This document shows positions 24,417-26,829 of a stretch of 26,829 bases of DNA, one piece after another. Source of the stretch: Gemmatimonas sp. UBA2094 (GTDB taxonomy: Bacteria > Gemmatimonadota > Gemmatimonadetes > Gemmatimonadales > Gemmatimonadaceae); assembly GCA_002331565.1 (NCBI GenBank), contig DCZC01000103.1, forward strand, positions 19,331 to 46,159, in the 5' to 3' direction. Both the position numbers and the translations under genes were made by a program. Each line of letters starts with the position of its first letter. Position 1 is the first letter of the stretch. Under the pieces are notes generated by a model, which saw nothing but the letters and a program-made list of their open reading frames with translations, had not been told where the DNA came from and ran no database searches.

Positions 24417-24658
24417 CCTGAGATCTGAGATCTCGGTCTGGAGAGCAGGACTCGAGACATGAGAGCGAGGGGTGAGCCCGGATAGCGGTGAAGCTGAGGG
24501 TTCTAGCGGCGAGAGTTGAGCGTGGACTCCTCAATTCTCGCTGCTGGAACCCTCAGCTTCACTGCTATCCGAGCTCAGTTCTCAGGCGGCAGGCTCAACT
24601 CTCCCGCTGTCTGCGCGAGTCTCACCTCTTTCGAGGATGAGACGCGAGGGCAGAGCCG
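24417..24658. repeat. Heptamer-phased low-complexity tract filling a convergent junction
   Basis: From the stop of the barrel gene to the stop of degQ the sequence reads in loose 7-base words: CTGAGAT twice (24418-24431), then units with GAG or CTC recurring at seven-base steps, such as TGAGAGC, GAGGGGT, GAGCCCG and later AGCTCAG, TTCTCAG. No protein frame or RNA gene is supported. The first half is GAG-rich and the second CTC-rich, which is why it folds on itself. A second small stem (GTCTCA-CCTC with GAGG-A-TGAGAC, 24619-24643) lies next to the degQ stop. Confidence 0.5.
24480..24570. terminator. 41-bp stem, 9-base loop, between convergent barrel gene and degQ
   Basis: Left arm 24480-24520 pairs with right arm 24530-24570 at 37 of 41 positions, and all four mismatches are G-U pairs in plus-strand RNA, so the plus transcript has an unbroken stem. 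The stem extends outward imperfectly to about 52 bp. The site between two converging genes suggests a two-way terminator or an mRNA 3'-end structure. No T run follows on either strand. Confidence 0.65.
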
Positions 24659-26191
24659 TCAGCCCCCAATCCGCAGATTGACCACCCGCTGTCCCAGTCT
24701 CGGATCTATCGACTGTACCAGCAGGCTCACGTAGTCCCCGTCCTTGAGGGCCGCGATGGCGCTCTGCAGGTCGGCCACGCTGCGCACGTCACGTCGCGGC
24801 GTCGGATACAGCACCGAGAGCACGATGTCGCTGCCCGGCGCGAGCTTGTCGCGTGCCGGGCCGTCCTGCGATACGTCGGTGACCCGCACACCGCGCCCGT
24901 TCGTCTTGAGGCGCGTGGCCATCTCGACGGGCACGGCTTCCACCGTGATCCCAAGCTTGCCCGCCGACGGGTTGCCGGCTGCGTCGGGTGCGTCGGCGTT
25001 CACCGCGAGCTGCGCGGTGTTTTCGGCTTCGACCAGGCGCACTTCGACACGTTTCCTGCTGCCGAAGCGCACCACTTCCACCGGGATGCGGTCGCCCACT
25101 CGGCGCTGCCGAACGATGCGCTGCAGCGAGCTCACCCGATCCACCGGCTTGCCGTCCACCGTGATGATGAGGTCACCCACCTCGATGCCCGCCGCCTTGG
25201 CCGGACCGCCATCGGGCGGATTGAACCCCATCACCTTCACGCCTGCCACCCGCGCCAGGCCGTTGATGCCCGCATCCTCCGGTTCCACCCGCGCCACCGA
25301 CACCCCCATGACCGGCAGGCGCACGCGCCCTTCCTTGATCAGCGCGTCGGACACGTTTTTCACCAGCGTGATCGGGATGGCGAACCCGTAGCCCGAGTAG
25401 AAGCCGGTCTGGCTCATGATCGCGCTGTTGAGACCGATCACTTCGCCGCGCAGGTTGATGAGCGGGCCGCCGGAGTTGCCGGGATTGATCACCGCGTCGG
25501 TCTGGATGAAGTCGGAGATCGTGAAGTTGCCCGCGTTGGGCAGGTTGATTTCCTGACCGCGTCCCTTGGCGGAGATGATGCCCGCAGTCACGGTGAAATC
25601 GAGACCGAGCGGGTTGCCCACGGCGAGCACCCACTCGCCGATGCGCGTCTTTTCGTCGTCGCCCGTGGTGAGCGTGGGTAGGCCGCGCGCGTCGATCTTC
25701 ACGACCGCCACGTCGGTGGTGCTGTCGGTGCCGACCACCTTGGCCTTGAACACGCGCCCGTCACTGAGCGTGATGGACACCTGATCGGCGTCGGCCACCA
25801 CGTGATTGTTCGTCACGATGTAGCCATCGCTGCTCATGATGAAGCCGGAGCCCTCGCCGCGCTGCTGCCGCGGCTGGGGACCGCCGAACTGTTCGAGAAA
25901 GTCTTCCATGCCCTGTGGTACGCGACCACGCGCGTTGCCGCGTGGACGAACCGAGCGCGTGGTGTTCACCGCCACCACGCCGGGGGTAACCTGCTCGGCG
26001 ATATCGGCGAAGGTGTTGAGCCCTTCGGTGCCCATCGGGCCGCGCCCCAAGACGGCGGCGGGGCGGTTACCCGTGGTGCTCTGAGCCCAGCTGATTTTCG
26101 TCCAGTCCATGCCGGACGCGAAGAAGACGCCGCCGGCGAAACAGCCGATCGCGACGGTCGCGAAGCGATAGCGAGAGAATTGTGCAGCCAT
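24659..26191 (-). CDS. degQ: Membrane-anchored serine protease of the DegP/DegQ/HtrA family
   Basis: This periplasmic protease/chaperone handles misfolded envelope proteins. The 510 residues contain an N-terminal hydrophobic anchor or signal (about 10-27), a trypsin-like domain with the triad His130 (TNNHVVADA), Asp160 (TDVAVVKID) and Ser240 (NPGNSGGPL), and two PDZ domains (about 290-390 and 410-505). The first PDZ holds AAGIEVGDLIITVDGKPV. A run rich in Arg, Pro, Gln and Gly (about 83-113) lies in the LA-loop region. The start at 26191 is preferred because the anchor follows at once; an ATG 54 bases earlier in frame (26245) is possible. It follows dnaK on the same strand but a terminator lies between, so it probably has its own promoter, which I could not identify. 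Confidence 0.93.
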   Translation of the reverse strand: MAAQFSRYRFATVAIGCFAGGVFFASGMDWTKISWAQSTTGNRPAAVLGRGPMGTEGLNTFADIAEQVTPGVVAVNTTRSVRPRGNARGRVPQGMEDFLEQFGGPQPRQQRGEGSGFIMSSDGYIVTNNHVVADADQVSITLSDGRVFKAKVVGTDSTTDVAVVKIDARGLPTLTTGDDEKTRIGEWVLAVGNPLGLDFTVTAGIISAKGRGQEINLPNAGNFTISDFIQTDAVINPGNSGGPLINLRGEVIGLNSAIMSQTGFYSGYGFAIPITLVKNVSDALIKEGRVRLPVMGVSVARVEPEDAGINGLARVAGVKVMGFNPPDGGPAKAAGIEVGDLIITVDGKPVDRVSSLQRIVRQRRVGDRIPVEVVRFGSRKRVEVRLVEAENTAQLAVNADAPDAAGNPSAGKLGITVEAVPVEMATRLKTNGRGVRVTDVSQDGPARDKLAPGSDIVLSVLYPTPRRDVRSVADLQSAIAALKDGDYVSLLVQSIDPRLGQRVVNLRIGG

Positions 26192-26262
26192 GGTTCGATG
26201 CTCGTTGATAGTGCTCCAGTGGAATGCCATACCCGTACATACCACGGTAGGTAAGACACCGA

Positions 26263-26290
26263 AGCCCCGCCGGGAGTTTCCGGCGGGGCT
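26263..26290 (-). terminator. Intrinsic terminator after dnaK
   Basis: AGCCCCGCCGG and CCGGCGGGGCT form a perfect 11-bp stem with a 6-base loop, 23 bases after the dnaK stop on the minus strand. A moderately T-rich stretch (TTCGGTGTCTT) follows. It separates dnaK from degQ. Confidence 0.8.
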
Positions 26291-26313
26291 CGGGGCTTGT
26301 CCAGCGTCCCGCC

Positions 26314-26829
26314 TTACTTCTTGTCGTCGACGATCTCGTAGTCGGCTTCGACCACGTCCTCGGCCTTCGCGGCCTGCGGCTCGCTTTGGGCGCCCGCGTC
26401 GTCCGCCGCGCCGCCTTCCGGCGCGGCCTGCTGCTGGTAGAACGCCTGGCCCGCCTCGCTGTAAGCCTTGCTCAGCTCCTCCTGGGCATCGCGGATCTCG
26501 TTCATGTCGTCACCGCGCAACGCCTTGCGGGCGCGCTCGACGGCGGCGTCGATCCGCTCCTTCAGGGGGGCGGGGACCTTGTCGCCCCACTCCTTCACGT
26601 TCTTTTCCACGTCGTACGTCTGCGAGTCGAGACGATTGCGCGTGTCGATCTCCTCGCGACGCTTCTTGTCTTCCGCCGCATTCTGCTCGGCGTCCTTGAC
26701 CATCTTGTCGATCTCACTGTCCGACAGGCCGCTCGACGCCTCGATGCGGATCTTCTGCTCCTTGCCGGTGGCCTTGTCGCGCGCCGTCACGTGCAGGATG
26801 CCGTTGGCATCGATGTCGAAGGTCACTTC
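26314..26829 (-). CDS. dnaK: Chaperone DnaK (Hsp70), C-terminal part, cut by the window edge
   Basis: This is the last 171 residues of the ATP-dependent Hsp70 chaperone. The visible part starts at the end of the substrate-binding beta domain ([18 protein letters not shown]) and continues with the [17 protein letters not shown] motif and the helical lid. It ends in an Ala/Gly/Gln-rich linker and the acidic tail [13 protein letters not shown], typical of bacterial DnaK. The ATPase domain and start are outside the window. The frame runs to the window edge as Glu-Val-Thr-Phe; the Val codon is GTG and is not a start. A terminator follows the stop. Confidence 0.96.
   Translation of the reverse strand, partial: EVTFDIDANGILHVTARDKATGKEQKIRIEASSGLSDSEIDKMVKDAEQNAAEDKKRREEIDTRNRLDSQTYDVEKNVKEWGDKVPAPLKERIDAAVERARKALRGDDMNEIRDAQEELSKAYSEAGQAFYQQQAAPEGGAADDAGAQSEPQAAKAEDVVEADYEIVDDKK

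Noticed and set aside
24417..24658. CRISPR array or small-RNA gene in the repeat-rich spacer
   Set aside because: The units are seven bases, degenerate and contiguous with no unique spacers, and no promoter-like sequence is evident.
26192..26262. A sigma-70-like promoter before degQ (TTACCT, 17 bases, TATGGC)
   Set aside because: Each hexamer matches the consensus at only three of six positions, too weak to report as a feature.

Overview
The window is high-GC bacterial chromosomal DNA, densely coded, with very few spacers. The gene content suggests an aerobic, probably diderm soil or freshwater bacterium: proton-pumping complex I, an oxygen-tolerant-type two-subunit 2-oxoacid:ferredoxin oxidoreductase, an NAD-linked molybdenum formate dehydrogenase, a large secreted Asp-box propeller, a small outer-membrane-type beta-barrel and a membrane-anchored HtrA. 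The style is closest to Gemmatimonadota (Gemmatimonas-like). That placement is an inference; there is no rRNA in the window to settle it.

Layout. 1-3078 (+): the last codons of a nuoM-like gene, nuoN, and one base later a large NAD-type malic enzyme. 3119-3210: a 78-nt nearly loopless inverted repeat made of 7-bp-phased words, lying between convergent genes. 3192-14326 (-): a run of nine genes. Read 5' to 3' they are a GltD-like flavoprotein with a fused C-terminal ferredoxin, korA (gamma-alpha fusion), korB, then after a short spacer with a strong hairpin fdsG, fdsB, fdsA, fdhD/fdsC, fdsD and mobA. Four junctions are ATGA overlaps. 14469-16211: a monomeric sarcosine oxidase-like flavoenzyme (+) converging on a GNAT acetyltransferase (-). 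16345-19527 (-): a 1060-residue secreted Asp-box propeller. 19649-19730 (-): tRNA-Leu(UAG). 19791-21248 (-): an aromatic-amino-acid-decarboxylase-like PLP enzyme, divergent from a 533-residue secreted protein of unknown function (+). It is followed on + by an exported M55 D-aminopeptidase and a small beta-barrel protein. 24417-24658: a second heptamer-phased tract folded into a 41-bp stem between convergent genes. 24659-26829 (-): a DegQ/HtrA protease, a terminator and the 3' end of dnaK.

How the genes fit together. The central minus-strand run looks like a redox module. KorAB interconverts 2-oxoglutarate and succinyl-CoA with ferredoxin-level electrons. The GltD-like flavoprotein with its own 2[4Fe-4S] domain could pass these electrons to or from NAD(P). 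FdsGBA oxidises formate (or reduces CO2) with NAD. FdhD, FdsD and MobA mature or supply the molybdenum cofactor. Malic enzyme next to nuoN would supply NADH beside complex I. The dppA-like peptidase and the beta-barrel form an envelope pair, and DegQ and DnaK a protein-quality pair.

No mobile element, CRISPR array, phage gene or obvious foreign island was seen. The least ordinary signals are the two heptamer-phased hairpin tracts, the Kor/GltD-ferredoxin/Fds linkage, and the exported form of a normally cytoplasmic D-aminopeptidase. No stretch over 300 bases lacks a gene.
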